DNA from: JBAPRR01 sp049281195
GTDB lineage: Bacteria; Actinomycetota; Acidimicrobiia; Acidimicrobiales; CAVXTF01
Reading direction: 5' to 3'
Assembly (NCBI GenBank): GCA_049281195.1
Contig: JBAPRR010000285.1
Coordinates: forward strand, 1-12,842
Length of the DNA stretch: 12,842 nucleotides
Under the pieces are notes generated by a model. That model ran no database searches. It had not been told where the DNA came from and was given only the letters and a program-made list of their open reading frames with translations. The translations under genes and the position numbers were made by a program. Below, piece after piece: positions 1 through 6,637 of the stretch (positions within the stretch are counted from its first letter, which is position 1; each line of letters begins with the position of its first letter).

Positions 1-771
1 CAGCGCGCCGGAGCTGCCACCCTGATCCGTGCAGGGGAGAAGCGCTTTCTGGTCGACGCCGGCCGCGGTGTGTGCATGCGGTTGGTGGCGGCCGGAACGC
101 TTCCCGTCATGTTGAGCGGCGTATTTCTCACACACCTCCACAGCGATCACGTGTGCGATCTGAACGACGTGATCACCACTCATTGGATCATGAGCCAGCA
201 GCCGAGCGAACTGGAGATCATCGGCCCCGAGGGAACCGCGGATGTGGTGGACGGCGCGCTCAAGATGCTCCACTCGGACATCGCATACCGGCGTGCGCAC
301 CACCAGGATCTGACCTGGAGTCCGCAGATCAAAGTGCGACACGTGGCCGGCTCAGAAGTAACCGAAATCGCAGATGTGGTGATCCGGACCGCCTACACCG
401 ATCACCGGCCGGTGGAACCGGCTGTCGGATACAGGTTCGAGTACTCCGGTCGATCGATAGTCGTCGCGGGAGACACCCTGCCGTGCACAGGACTGGACGA
501 ACTGTGCGCCGGCGCGGACATCTACATTCAGACCGTGTTGCGCGACGACCTCGTGCGCAAGGTTCCGGTTCAGCGCTTCGTCGACACGATCGACTATCAC
601 TCCACGGTCGAACAGGCCGCGCAAACCGCGGCGCGCGCGGGAGTCGGAGCATTGGTCCTCACACACCAGATCCCCACACCGGCTCCGGGCTCAGCTGATG
701 AATGGGTGGCCATGGCCCGGACACACTTCGATGGCGAGATCGTCTTCGGTGAGGATCTGACCGCAGTGTGA
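1..771 (+). CDS. MBL-fold metallohydrolase (RNase Z/arylsulfatase-like), 5' end missing
   Basis: The reading frame is open from base 1, so the true start lies upstream; the visible part is 256 residues, ending in TGA. It opens with the strand typical just before the metal site (LVDAGRGV), followed by the zinc motif HLHSDH at about residues 47-52. Later come the metal-bridging Asp in AGDT and the distal His in LTHQIPTP. The C-terminal pattern (Gln-Arg-Phe, then DYHST, then VLTH) matches RNase Z-like MBL hydrolases common in actinobacteria, often annotated as arylsulfatase or beta-lactamase-like. The family hydrolyses phosphodiester, sulfate or ester bonds with two zinc ions; the substrate here cannot be read from sequence. 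No signal peptide can be judged because the N-terminus is missing. It converges on the gamma-glutamyltransferase-like gene with a 23-base gap. Confidence 0.88.
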   Translation, partial: QRAGAATLIRAGEKRFLVDAGRGVCMRLVAAGTLPVMLSGVFLTHLHSDHVCDLNDVITTHWIMSQQPSELEIIGPEGTADVVDGALKMLHSDIAYRRAHHQDLTWSPQIKVRHVAGSEVTEIADVVIRTAYTDHRPVEPAVGYRFEYSGRSIVVAGDTLPCTGLDELCAGADIYIQTVLRDDLVRKVPVQRFVDTIDYHSTVEQAAQTAARAGVGALVLTHQIPTPAPGSADEWVAMARTHFDGEIVFGEDLTAV

Positions 772-788
772 GCTGACGCTTCCCGAGT

Positions 789-814
789 GGGCCGTCAGTA
801 AGCGGCGACGGCCC
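789..814. terminator. Possible bidirectional hairpin between convergent genes
   Basis: GGGCCGTC (789-796) is complementary to GACGGCCC (807-814), giving an 8-bp stem with a 10-base loop. It sits at the junction of the MBL hydrolase and the gamma-glutamyltransferase-like gene and covers the latter's stop codon. There is no T-run on either side, so it is not a classical intrinsic terminator; the position is the main support. Confidence 0.25.
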
Positions 815-2396
815 CCACCAGAGCGCGGGGATCAGCGGCCCCTCCGAGTACCCGCGTCGATGGATCCACGGGATCGGGGCCGACCTCTATCAGGTGGGAA
901 TGCCCGAAAGATCCGGACACTCCGTGGACCACGTTCACCCGGTGGCCCCGCTCAACAAGACCGTCAGGCCATGCCACCGGCCCGTCTGCTTCGAGCTCGA
1001 CGCGGACTCCGTCGGGATCGGTCCACGTGTCGAATCCCGAGTGCGCAGATCCAGAGAGCGTGAAACGACCGGCTGAGATCACCTCACCGGCAGAGCGTCC
1101 ATGGTGCAGCCATCGGGTCAACAGTTGCAACAGGATCTGCGGCTGAGCGTCCCCACCCATCGTCCCGATGACACCGCGAAGAGTTCCGTCCGGACGGGTG
1201 ACGATCATCGGGGCGAGAGTGTGCGGAGGACGCCGTCGAGGGCCGTACTCCGCGGGATGACCCGCCACGAGCGAGAACCCGATGCCGCGGTTGTGCAGAC
1301 CTATTCCTGTTTTGGGCTCGAACACCAGGCATCCGAAACCCGATGCGTTCGACTGGATCAAGGAAACTCCTATTCCCTGTCCATCAACGGCACACATGTA
1401 CATGGTGTCGCCCTGCTTAGAAGCCGAACCCAGCTTGGAACGGCGGTCCGGGTCGATCAGGTGTCGTCTCTTTTCGACTTCGGTTTCGTCGAACAGCGGA
1501 CGGACATCGGCATTCTCGAAGAGCCTGTCGGTGCGATCGAACGCGGCCACTCTGGCAGATTCGATCAAGAAGTGCGCCCAGAGCGGATCGTCGGAATCAC
1601 TCGGCAGGGGCAAGCCCTCGGCGATCAGGCTCCCCAGAATCGCCAGATAACCCTGGGAGTTGGGCGGAACGGTCCACAGATCGTGACCCCACGCGCGGGC
1701 CTTGAGCGGCTCCACCCAGTCCGCGAGGTTCCGGTCCATGTCGTCTCCGGCATACTCGCCCTTCCCCATCTCGATGAGGCTTTCCCCGAAATCGCCTTTG
1801 TAGAAGCCATCCCTTCCATGGTCGACAACCGCCCGTATCGCCGATGCAACGCCGCGCCTGCGGACGATGTGACCACTTTTGATCGGCGGATCATTGAGCT
1901 CGGGACAACCGGCTACGCCGGTGAGGGTGGCCGCGGAGCCGGCCAGAAGAGGTGACGCCGGGAACCCATCCTCGGCGTAACCGATAGCAGCTTCGAGAAC
2001 AGTCGCTATGGGCAGTTTCCCGAAACGTGTGTGGAGCGCCAGCCAGCCGTCGACGCATCCGGGAACCGGCGCCGAGCGGAGATCGTCCCGGAACGGCATG
2101 AGCGAGTGGCCCTCGGCTCTGAGCCGCTCGGGGTCTGCACCACCGCCGGCGCGGCCCGACGCATTGAGGGCCAGCGGTGTGTGGTCACCGGGAACGCTCA
2201 CCAGAGCGAACAGATCTCCCCCCATCCCGCACAGGTGTGGCGCGGTCACCGCGAGAACGGCTGACGTGGTCACCGCCGCGTCGACCGCATTCCCACCGGC
2301 CCTGAGTGTCGCCACGCCGGCCTCTGATGCGAGGTAATCGACGCTGGAGACCATCCCACGGGTCGCGCGGCGTGTCATCAGTGGGAGAGGGCTCAT
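795..2396 (-). CDS. Gamma-glutamyltransferase family protein (YwrD-like)
   Basis: This 533-residue Ntn-hydrolase is expected to self-cleave and then hydrolyse or transfer gamma-glutamyl (or related acyl) groups. Visible family marks are GNAVDAAV (about 35-42), GMGGD (57-61), the substrate-side Arg in NASGR (about 82), the cleavage/nucleophile site QGDTMY with Thr331, and GTMGGDAQPQ in the small subunit. The GDT-x-Y and MGGDxQPQ forms resemble the YwrD-like branch rather than E. coli Ggt. No signal peptide is seen, so it is probably cytoplasmic, unlike periplasmic Ggt. The start was set at the ATG at 2396 because it forms an ATGA overlap with the stop of the upstream peptidase gene and matches the usual N-terminus. 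An open frame extends to 2462, but that part is the shadow of the upstream gene. It is the last gene of a three-gene operon. Family call is strong; substrate unknown. Confidence 0.9.
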   Translation of the reverse strand: MSPLPLMTRRATRGMVSSVDYLASEAGVATLRAGGNAVDAAVTTSAVLAVTAPHLCGMGGDLFALVSVPGDHTPLALNASGRAGGGADPERLRAEGHSLMPFRDDLRSAPVPGCVDGWLALHTRFGKLPIATVLEAAIGYAEDGFPASPLLAGSAATLTGVAGCPELNDPPIKSGHIVRRRGVASAIRAVVDHGRDGFYKGDFGESLIEMGKGEYAGDDMDRNLADWVEPLKARAWGHDLWTVPPNSQGYLAILGSLIAEGLPLPSDSDDPLWAHFLIESARVAAFDRTDRLFENADVRPLFDETEVEKRRHLIDPDRRSKLGSASKQGDTMYMCAVDGQGIGVSLIQSNASGFGCLVFEPKTGIGLHNRGIGFSLVAGHPAEYGPRRRPPHTLAPMIVTRPDGTLRGVIGTMGGDAQPQILLQLLTRWLHHGRSAGEVISAGRFTLSGSAHSGFDTWTDPDGVRVELEADGPVAWPDGLVERGHRVNVVHGVSGSFGHSHLIEVGPDPVDPSTRVLGGAADPRALVGAVAAY

Positions 2397-3382
2397 TTTG
2401 TTCCCCGCGGTTCGGGGTTGTTGTCGATGATGGTCACGCGGGTCTCCGTCTTGCCACGACACCCGCGGGCCATCGCCCGGGTGTTGAACACGAACACGGC
2501 TTCTCCGTCGGGAGTGATGGTGATCGCACCACCGTCACCACCGCGATAGACGACCTGGCGGATGGCGCTGGCCAATGCCTCTTTCACCGTCGACCCGTCG
2601 AGAACCGACCAGTGGACAAGGTGCGAAAACCCGGAGACCACAAAGGATTCGCCCTCTCCGGTCGCCGAGATGGCGATGGTTCTGTCGTCGGCCCAGGTGC
2701 CGGCGCCGGGTATGGCGGAGTCCCCGACCCGCCCGGGGAGCTGACCGGACCTTCCTCCGGTAGAGGTGGCGGCCGCCACATGTCCCGCCGCGTCGACTGC
2801 GACGGCACCGACTGTCCCGGCGGGTGAATCCGGTTCGGCGGCCGCTGACCCGGAACGTACGGGAACCTGGCCTGCGCCCTCAACAGAGGTAAGCCCGGAG
2901 GTGGCGGCGGCCATCTCGGGGAGACCGGAGTCCTTGGCGAATAGGTCTGCCCCCGCCCCGGCTAGAAGGATCGGACCCTCGGCAGGCCCGCCCAGGGCAG
3001 AGACAGCCAGTGCGGCACGCACCGGATTGCGGGGCCATGTCGTCGCACATACCCCGCCGACGTTGCCGGAGGCACCGTCCATGACGGCTGCGTCCATCTC
3101 CAGGTGGTCTTCGATCGTGCGCGCACCCGATCTGCCGGCATTGAATTTTCCACTGTCTTCCATCGACGCGACGGCCTCGACTACGGCGTCGAGCGCAGAT
3201 CCGCCGTCGGAGAGCACATCCCAACCCGCCACAAGAGCGGCGTTGATCCCGTCGGCAAGAGATCTGGCGTCTTCTTCAGTCCTGACGCGCTCGAACGCAC
3301 CTGCTCCACCGTGCACGGCTATGGCCGGAACCGAAAGACTGATCCGTTCGAAGAACGGCTCTGTACCGGCCGCGTCGCTCAC
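2393..3382 (-). CDS. Isoaspartyl peptidase / plant-type L-asparaginase (Ntn-hydrolase)
   Basis: This 329-residue protein belongs to the IaaA family, which self-cleaves and then hydrolyses beta-aspartyl dipeptides or asparagine. Seen directly are HGGAG (24-28), FNAG (80-83), and the cleavage site AGT with nucleophile Thr190. Also present are Thr208 in TSTGG, Arg218 and Asp221 in GRVGD, and Thr241 in ATGEGE. These match the catalytic and binding residues known for E. coli IaaA (T179, T197, R207, D210, T230), so it should be active. The start is a GTG at 3382 that overlaps the stop of the lyase gene by 4 bases (GTGA), and its own stop overlaps the next start (ATGA), pointing to coupled translation. 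The N-terminal ~17 residues before the core are atypical and could be trimmed if a later start is used. Confidence 0.9.
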   Translation of the reverse strand: MSDAAGTEPFFERISLSVPAIAVHGGAGAFERVRTEEDARSLADGINAALVAGWDVLSDGGSALDAVVEAVASMEDSGKFNAGRSGARTIEDHLEMDAAVMDGASGNVGGVCATTWPRNPVRAALAVSALGGPAEGPILLAGAGADLFAKDSGLPEMAAATSGLTSVEGAGQVPVRSGSAAAEPDSPAGTVGAVAVDAAGHVAAATSTGGRSGQLPGRVGDSAIPGAGTWADDRTIAISATGEGESFVVSGFSHLVHWSVLDGSTVKEALASAIRQVVYRGGDGGAITITPDGEAVFVFNTRAMARGCRGKTETRVTIIDNNPEPRGTK

Positions 3383-4290
3383 GGTCGAATTGGCATTCGT
3401 GGTCCGGCGTGGGCGATTCGGCTCGGGACGGGCCGGCCGATCAACTGCTCGAGTTGCTTGCTCACCGCCATCAGCTTGAAGAGGTCGATCCCGGTTGTGA
3501 CTCCGAGGTCATCGAGGAGAGCAACCGCATCCTCGGTGGCGACGTTGCCCCCGGCTCCTTCGGCGAACGGCGAACCTCCGAGTCCCCCGATCGACGTGTC
3601 GAAGCGAACAACTCCGGCCCGCAACGCGGCGTAGAGGTTCAAAAGTCCGGTGCCTCTGGTGTCGTGAAGGTGCAAGCCCACGCCGGCGCCTGTGGCTTCG
3701 AGAACATCTTCGAGAACCCGGGGCGTCCCCATCCCGGTCGTGTCGGCAAGAGTGATCGAGGCCACTCCGGCGTCGCGCAGCCATTTGCACAGGTTGGCAA
3801 CGTCTGACGGCGGAATGTCACCTTCGTATGGCGAGCCGAAAGCACAGGAGATGACACCATCGACGGGGACCGTTCTGTCGCCGCTCGTGTTTTCGGCGAT
3901 CAGATCGCAAACGGCGTGGACCTGCTCGAGCGATTCGGTAGTCGACATGTGGACATTGCGCTGGTTGTAAGTCTCCGAAACCGAGATCGTCATGGTGAGG
4001 GCGTCGATCCCCGTCTGGAGCGCCATCTCGGCACCGCGCTTGTTCGGAACCAGCGCGGTCACCGTGACATCCGGCGGCAGGTTCAACCGTGCCAGCACCG
4101 CCGTGGGGTCGGCCATCGAGGGGACCGCCTTCGGCGATACGAAGCTGACCGCTTCTATGTTCATGATTCCGGTATCGACGAGAGATGTGATCAGATCTGC
4201 GCGGTCGGACGGATCGAGCGGCTTCTCGGTTTGGAGACCGTCGCGCGGACCGACTTCGCGGATGCTCGCCGTCTCAGGAAACGTTGTCAT
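3379..4290 (-). CDS. HMG-CoA lyase-like protein with Ser in place of the catalytic Cys
   Basis: This 303-residue TIM-barrel protein is of the HMGL-like family, first gene of the operon. Canonical members cleave HMG-CoA to acetoacetate and acetyl-CoA (leucine or ketone-body metabolism). Seen are the entry motif REVGPRDGLQ (11-20, Arg16/Asp17), VSFVSPKAVP (48-57), the metal ligands His207 and His209 in GLHLHDTRG, and Asn249 in the GGN motif. The signature loop reads GLGGSPFAEGAGGN, so the residue matching the active-site Cys (C266 in human HMGCL) is Ser240, encoded by TCG. In the classical enzyme this Cys is needed for efficient catalysis, so the protein may act on another 3-hydroxyacyl-CoA or by an altered mechanism. 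The ATG at 4290 has a purine-rich AGAGAG 5 bases upstream. Family certain; HMG-CoA as substrate doubtful. Confidence 0.82.
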   Translation of the reverse strand: MTTFPETASIREVGPRDGLQTEKPLDPSDRADLITSLVDTGIMNIEAVSFVSPKAVPSMADPTAVLARLNLPPDVTVTALVPNKRGAEMALQTGIDALTMTISVSETYNQRNVHMSTTESLEQVHAVCDLIAENTSGDRTVPVDGVISCAFGSPYEGDIPPSDVANLCKWLRDAGVASITLADTTGMGTPRVLEDVLEATGAGVGLHLHDTRGTGLLNLYAALRAGVVRFDTSIGGLGGSPFAEGAGGNVATEDAVALLDDLGVTTGIDLFKLMAVSKQLEQLIGRPVPSRIAHAGPRMPIRP

Positions 4291-4383
4291 CGGAGCTCTC
4301 TGTGTTGGAGGCGGTCGCGGTACACGGGGGCTAGCTTGCCACCGCTCGCGGCAGGCAATCGCTGAGCGGGTTAACTATCGGAG
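4291..4383. promoter_or_regulatory. Divergent intergenic region with an imperfect inverted repeat
   Basis: This 93-base gap separates the lyase operon (leftward) from the alkA-like gene (rightward) and must hold both promoters. An imperfect dyad spans 4336-4358: TTGCC pairs with GGCAA and, inside it, CCGC pairs with GCGG, with one and two unpaired bases between the arms. It could be an operator or an RNA hairpin. TTAACTAT lies just before the glycosylase start and could serve as a -10 element. No clear -35 box is visible. Confidence 0.35.
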
Positions 4384-5052
4384 ATGAGCAACCGGAGCGC
4401 GGCACGGATGGGCACCCGTGGCTTCGACAGTGGAGCCGCCGTGGAACACCTGAAGACCTCGGACCCCGTCCTCGGAAGGACGGTCGACCAGATCGGCCCG
4501 TTCACCTTCACGCTGCAGAAGGCGCCGAGCACATTCGGCGCCCTCGCTGAGGCGATCGTGTACCAGCAGCTGAACGGTAGGGCGGCCGCCGTCATCTTCA
4601 GTCGGGTCCGCGCTCTAGTGTCCGGAACTGCCGACTACCTCGAGGCCGAACACCTGATGGATATCTCGGATGAAGCGTTGCGGGGAGCCGGCCTGTCGCG
4701 ATCGAAACTCCTGTCAATTCGTGACCTGGCCGAGAAAACCCTCGATGGGACCATCCCGACCCTCGCTCGAGCGGCACGGATGGACGACGAGGCTCTCATC
4801 GAACATCTCGTTCAGGTACGCGGAATCGGCAGATGGACCGCGCAGATGTTCCTCATGTTCAGCCTGGGCCGGCCCGATGTGCTGCCGGCCGACGACTATG
4901 GGCTGCGGAAGGGTTTCGCGGTGGCGTTCAAAAAGAAAGGAGCTTCCCGACAAAGACACGTTGCTGAAGCGGGGAGAACGATGGGCTCCGTACAGATCAG
5001 TTGCCAGTTGGTACCTGTGGCGCATGGCGGAGAAATAATGAACCCGTGCTAA
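4384..5052 (+). CDS. AlkA-type DNA-3-methyladenine glycosylase (HhH-GPD), frameshifted near the 3' end
   Basis: The enzyme family excises alkylated bases in base-excision repair. As written the frame gives 222 residues. Residues 1-185 are a good family match: AIVYQQLNGRAA (about 57-69), the helix-hairpin-helix VRGIGRWTAQ (145-154), and PADDYGLRKGFA with the catalytic Asp at 171. After KKK at 185 the frame reads a non-family tail of 37 residues. The +1 frame from there continues as ELPDKDTLLKRGERWAPYRS and SVASWYLWRMAEK, ending in TAA at 5036-5038, which is the expected family C-terminus. Removing one base at about 4930-4940 restores a 217-residue protein. This is either a real inactivating indel or a sequence error. 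The start at 4384 is supported by GGAG immediately upstream, but ATG at 4408 is possible. Convergent with the GNAT gene. Confidence 0.85.
   Translation: MSNRSAARMGTRGFDSGAAVEHLKTSDPVLGRTVDQIGPFTFTLQKAPSTFGALAEAIVYQQLNGRAAAVIFSRVRALVSGTADYLEAEHLMDISDEALRGAGLSRSKLLSIRDLAEKTLDGTIPTLARAARMDDEALIEHLVQVRGIGRWTAQMFLMFSLGRPDVLPADDYGLRKGFAVAFKKKGASRQRHVAEAGRTMGSVQISCQLVPVAHGGEIMNPC
4930..4940 (+). other. Single-base frameshift site in the glycosylase gene
   Basis: The run AAAAAGAAAGG lies where the two family-matching halves of the glycosylase change frame. Deleting one A from the A5 run gives FKRKELP, and deleting one G of the final GG gives FKKKELP; both join the halves cleanly. Short homopolymers are common places for indel errors. 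Confidence 0.8.
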
Positions 5053-5570
5053 TTCACCGCTAAATCCATGAACAACTCGAACTGGGCCACTCCGGTCTTC
5101 GCACCCTCGGCTTCGAAGCGATCCACGTCGACGAAGCCCATCGATCGGTAGAGCTCGATCGCTCCTCGCATGTAGCTCAACGTCTCGAGCCGAACGGTAC
5201 GAAAGCCGATGCGGCGCGCGTCACTCACCAGGGTTTCCAGGACCAGGCGAGCGACACCGTGGCGACGGTAGGCGTCGCGAACGTACATACGCTTGATCTC
5301 ACCCAACTCGTCGTCGATCGGTTTCAGCGCGCCGACTCCCGCCGGCTGGTCTTCAACCTTCGCCAGGTACAGACGGCCGTCATCCGCGAACAGTGCCGGC
5401 CATTCCTGCCGGAACGCGGCATGAACCGCCTGTTCGGCTTCGGCGCTCATGCTCATACCGCACTCGTCCGCCAACCGGCCGATCGACCACTCGGCGTACT
5501 CGCGGAAGAGGACATCGCACCGCTCGGCGCCTTCCGCGTCGACGATGCGCTCCAGTTCGATCCCGGCCAC
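5049..5570 (-). CDS. GNAT family N-acetyltransferase
   Basis: This is a 173-residue acetyltransferase of the GNAT fold, transferring an acetyl group from acetyl-CoA to an amine on an unknown small molecule or protein. The acetyl-CoA pyrophosphate-binding motif is visible: IKRMYVRDAYRRHGVA (about 92-107, the R-x-x-G-x-A form), then LETLVSDARRIGF and the motif-B region ETLSYMRGAIELYRSMGF. The frame stays open well upstream, to 5840, but that part lies inside the reductase gene and has shadow-like Arg/Ser/Pro composition. The start is placed at GTG 5570, 16 bases after the reductase stop. The reductase end (GGAGGAG) is about 25 bases upstream, so the ribosome-binding site is weak and the start is uncertain by several codons. 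It is likely co-transcribed with the reductase. Confidence 0.85.
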   Translation of the reverse strand: MAGIELERIVDAEGAERCDVLFREYAEWSIGRLADECGMSMSAEAEQAVHAAFRQEWPALFADDGRLYLAKVEDQPAGVGALKPIDDELGEIKRMYVRDAYRRHGVARLVLETLVSDARRIGFRTVRLETLSYMRGAIELYRSMGFVDVDRFEAEGAKTGVAQFELFMDLAVN

Positions 5571-5586
5571 AGCGTCAGGGTCCGAA

Positions 5587-6450
5587 CTACTTGTTCTCCT
5601 CCAGAATCGCGCCGACCTCCTCGTGCGTGAGCTCGATCGAAGCGGCGGCGATGTTTTCCTCCAGGTGATCAACCGATCCTGTTCCGGGAATCGGCAGGAT
5701 TCTCTGAGACCGGGCCAGAGCCCACGCAATCGAGATCTGGTGGGTGGTGGCTCCGTGGTTCTGCGCGGCCTTCTTGATGGCGGGACTGCTGTCTGCGTCG
5801 ATGATCGGAGCCCAGGGAAGGAAGACGAGGGTCTCCTCATCGCATAAATCGATGATCTGGTCCGACGAACGGTCGCTCGCGTTCCACCGGTTCTGAACCG
5901 ACACGATGGGAGTCAACGACTGTGCACGGCGGAGATCCTGCTCGCTCACATTTGAAACACCGATGTGACGGATCTTTCCTTCGTCCTTCAACTTGACCAA
6001 CTCTCCTATCGAGTCGGTGATCGGAACTTTGGGGTCGGGGCGGTGGAACTGGTAGAGGGGAATCTGATCGAGCTTCAGTCGCCGGAGACTTCCTTCGCAC
6101 TGCTCGCGTAGGTGCTCGGGACGCCCATCGGCCTCCCAACGGCCGGGCCCCGGTCGAACGAGACCGCCCTTGGTGGCAATGACCAGGTCTTCCGGATAGG
6201 GGTACAGCGCTTCTGCGATCAGGTTCTCGCTCACGTCGGGACCGTAAGAGTCAGCCGTGTCGATGAAGTTCACATCGAGCTCGACCGCTCGTCTCAACAC
6301 GGCCTTGGCAACATCGAGATCAGGAGGATTACCCCAGATCCCCGTGCCGGTGATCCGCATCGCACCGAAACCGAGACGATTGACCGTGAGGTCTCCCCCG
6401 ACATCGATCGTCCCGGCATCGGACGCGGTGATCTTCGTGCTTGCAGACAT
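5587..6450 (-). CDS. Aldo/keto reductase, complete catalytic tetrad
   Basis: This is a 287-residue NADPH-dependent oxidoreductase of the aldo/keto reductase superfamily, reducing aldehydes or ketones to alcohols in the cytoplasm. The full tetrad can be seen: Asp64 and Tyr69 in FIDTADSYG, Lys94 in IATKGG, and His136 in YQFHRPDP. The coenzyme-binding end has IPGTGSVDHLEENIAA. The ATG at 6450 follows a strong purine-rich ribosome-binding stretch (GAGGAGAGGAG). It is followed after 16 bases by the acetyltransferase gene, so the two probably form an operon. It lies divergent to a second reductase of the same length, with which it shares the layout xxGFGAM, YGPDVS, HPYP/LYPYP and HLEEN, which suggests old duplication. 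The natural substrate cannot be read. Confidence 0.92.
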   Translation of the reverse strand: MSASTKITASDAGTIDVGGDLTVNRLGFGAMRITGTGIWGNPPDLDVAKAVLRRAVELDVNFIDTADSYGPDVSENLIAEALYPYPEDLVIATKGGLVRPGPGRWEADGRPEHLREQCEGSLRRLKLDQIPLYQFHRPDPKVPITDSIGELVKLKDEGKIRHIGVSNVSEQDLRRAQSLTPIVSVQNRWNASDRSSDQIIDLCDEETLVFLPWAPIIDADSSPAIKKAAQNHGATTHQISIAWALARSQRILPIPGTGSVDHLEENIAAASIELTHEEVGAILEENK

Positions 6451-6633
6451 CGGTCTCCTCTCCTCACAAGTGCGGTCGCTTACGTTCTAATGGCTCGGAC
6501 CGCAAGGTGCTCCATCCCCAAACGCGACAGGTGTTACCCCCCACTCCCAGTCTCGGACGGCTCACCGGAAGAGACATTCCCGCTAGACCTGGTACATGAC
6601 ACAAATTCAAGCCCCGGACATCCTCGTCACCCG
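6451..6633. promoter_or_regulatory. Divergent promoter region between the two aldo/keto reductases
   Basis: This 183-base gap contains the Shine-Dalgarno sequence of the leftward reductase (complement of TCTCCTCTCCTC at 6454-6465). It also contains a 7-bp inverted repeat TGCGGTC (6471-6477) / GACCGCA (6498-6504) around a 20-base centre, and a short ORF at 6596-6637. The inverted repeat may be an operator, but 7-bp arms with a free spacer are not far from chance. I could not pick convincing -35/-10 pairs. Confidence 0.3.
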
Positions 6634-6637
6634 ATGA
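6596..6637 (+). other. Possible 13-codon leader ORF coupled to the second reductase
   Basis: An ATG at 6596 opens a frame encoding MTQIQAPDILVTR and stopping at TGA 6635-6637, which overlaps the ATG of the reductase (ATGA at 6634-6637). Neither start has a visible Shine-Dalgarno sequence, so ribosomes ending on the short ORF could reinitiate on the reductase. A TAGACC seven bases before the short ORF could be a weak -10 for a leaderless transcript. It may equally be a chance ORF. Confidence 0.3.

Noticed and set aside
1101..1955. 284-codon open frame antisense to the gamma-glutamyltransferase-like gene
   Set aside because: No recognisable domain, and the opposite strand carries a gene with intact catalytic motifs.
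2397..2462. 22-codon N-terminal extension of the gamma-glutamyltransferase-like gene
   Set aside because: It lies antisense-free but wholly inside the upstream peptidase gene in another frame, has no family match, and the ATG at 2396 gives the expected ATGA overlap.
2766..3479. 237-codon Ala/Ser/Pro-rich open frame antisense to the isoaspartyl peptidase
   Set aside because: Composition is that of a mirrored GC-rich gene, and it crosses the boundary of two real genes.
5571..5840. 90-codon N-terminal extension of the GNAT gene
   Set aside because: It overlaps the conserved C-terminus of the aldo/keto reductase on the same strand and is rich in Arg, Ser and Pro, typical of an out-of-frame reading of a GC-rich gene.
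6471..6504. TGCGGTC/GACCGCA inverted repeat as a firm operator
   Set aside because: Seven-base arms with a 20-base spacer are too likely by chance in a 183-base gap; kept only as a note in the region entry.
6112..6633. Long N-terminal extension of the second aldo/keto reductase
   Set aside because: Most of it is antisense to the first reductase, the rest crosses the divergent promoter region, and the family N-terminus begins after ATG 6634.
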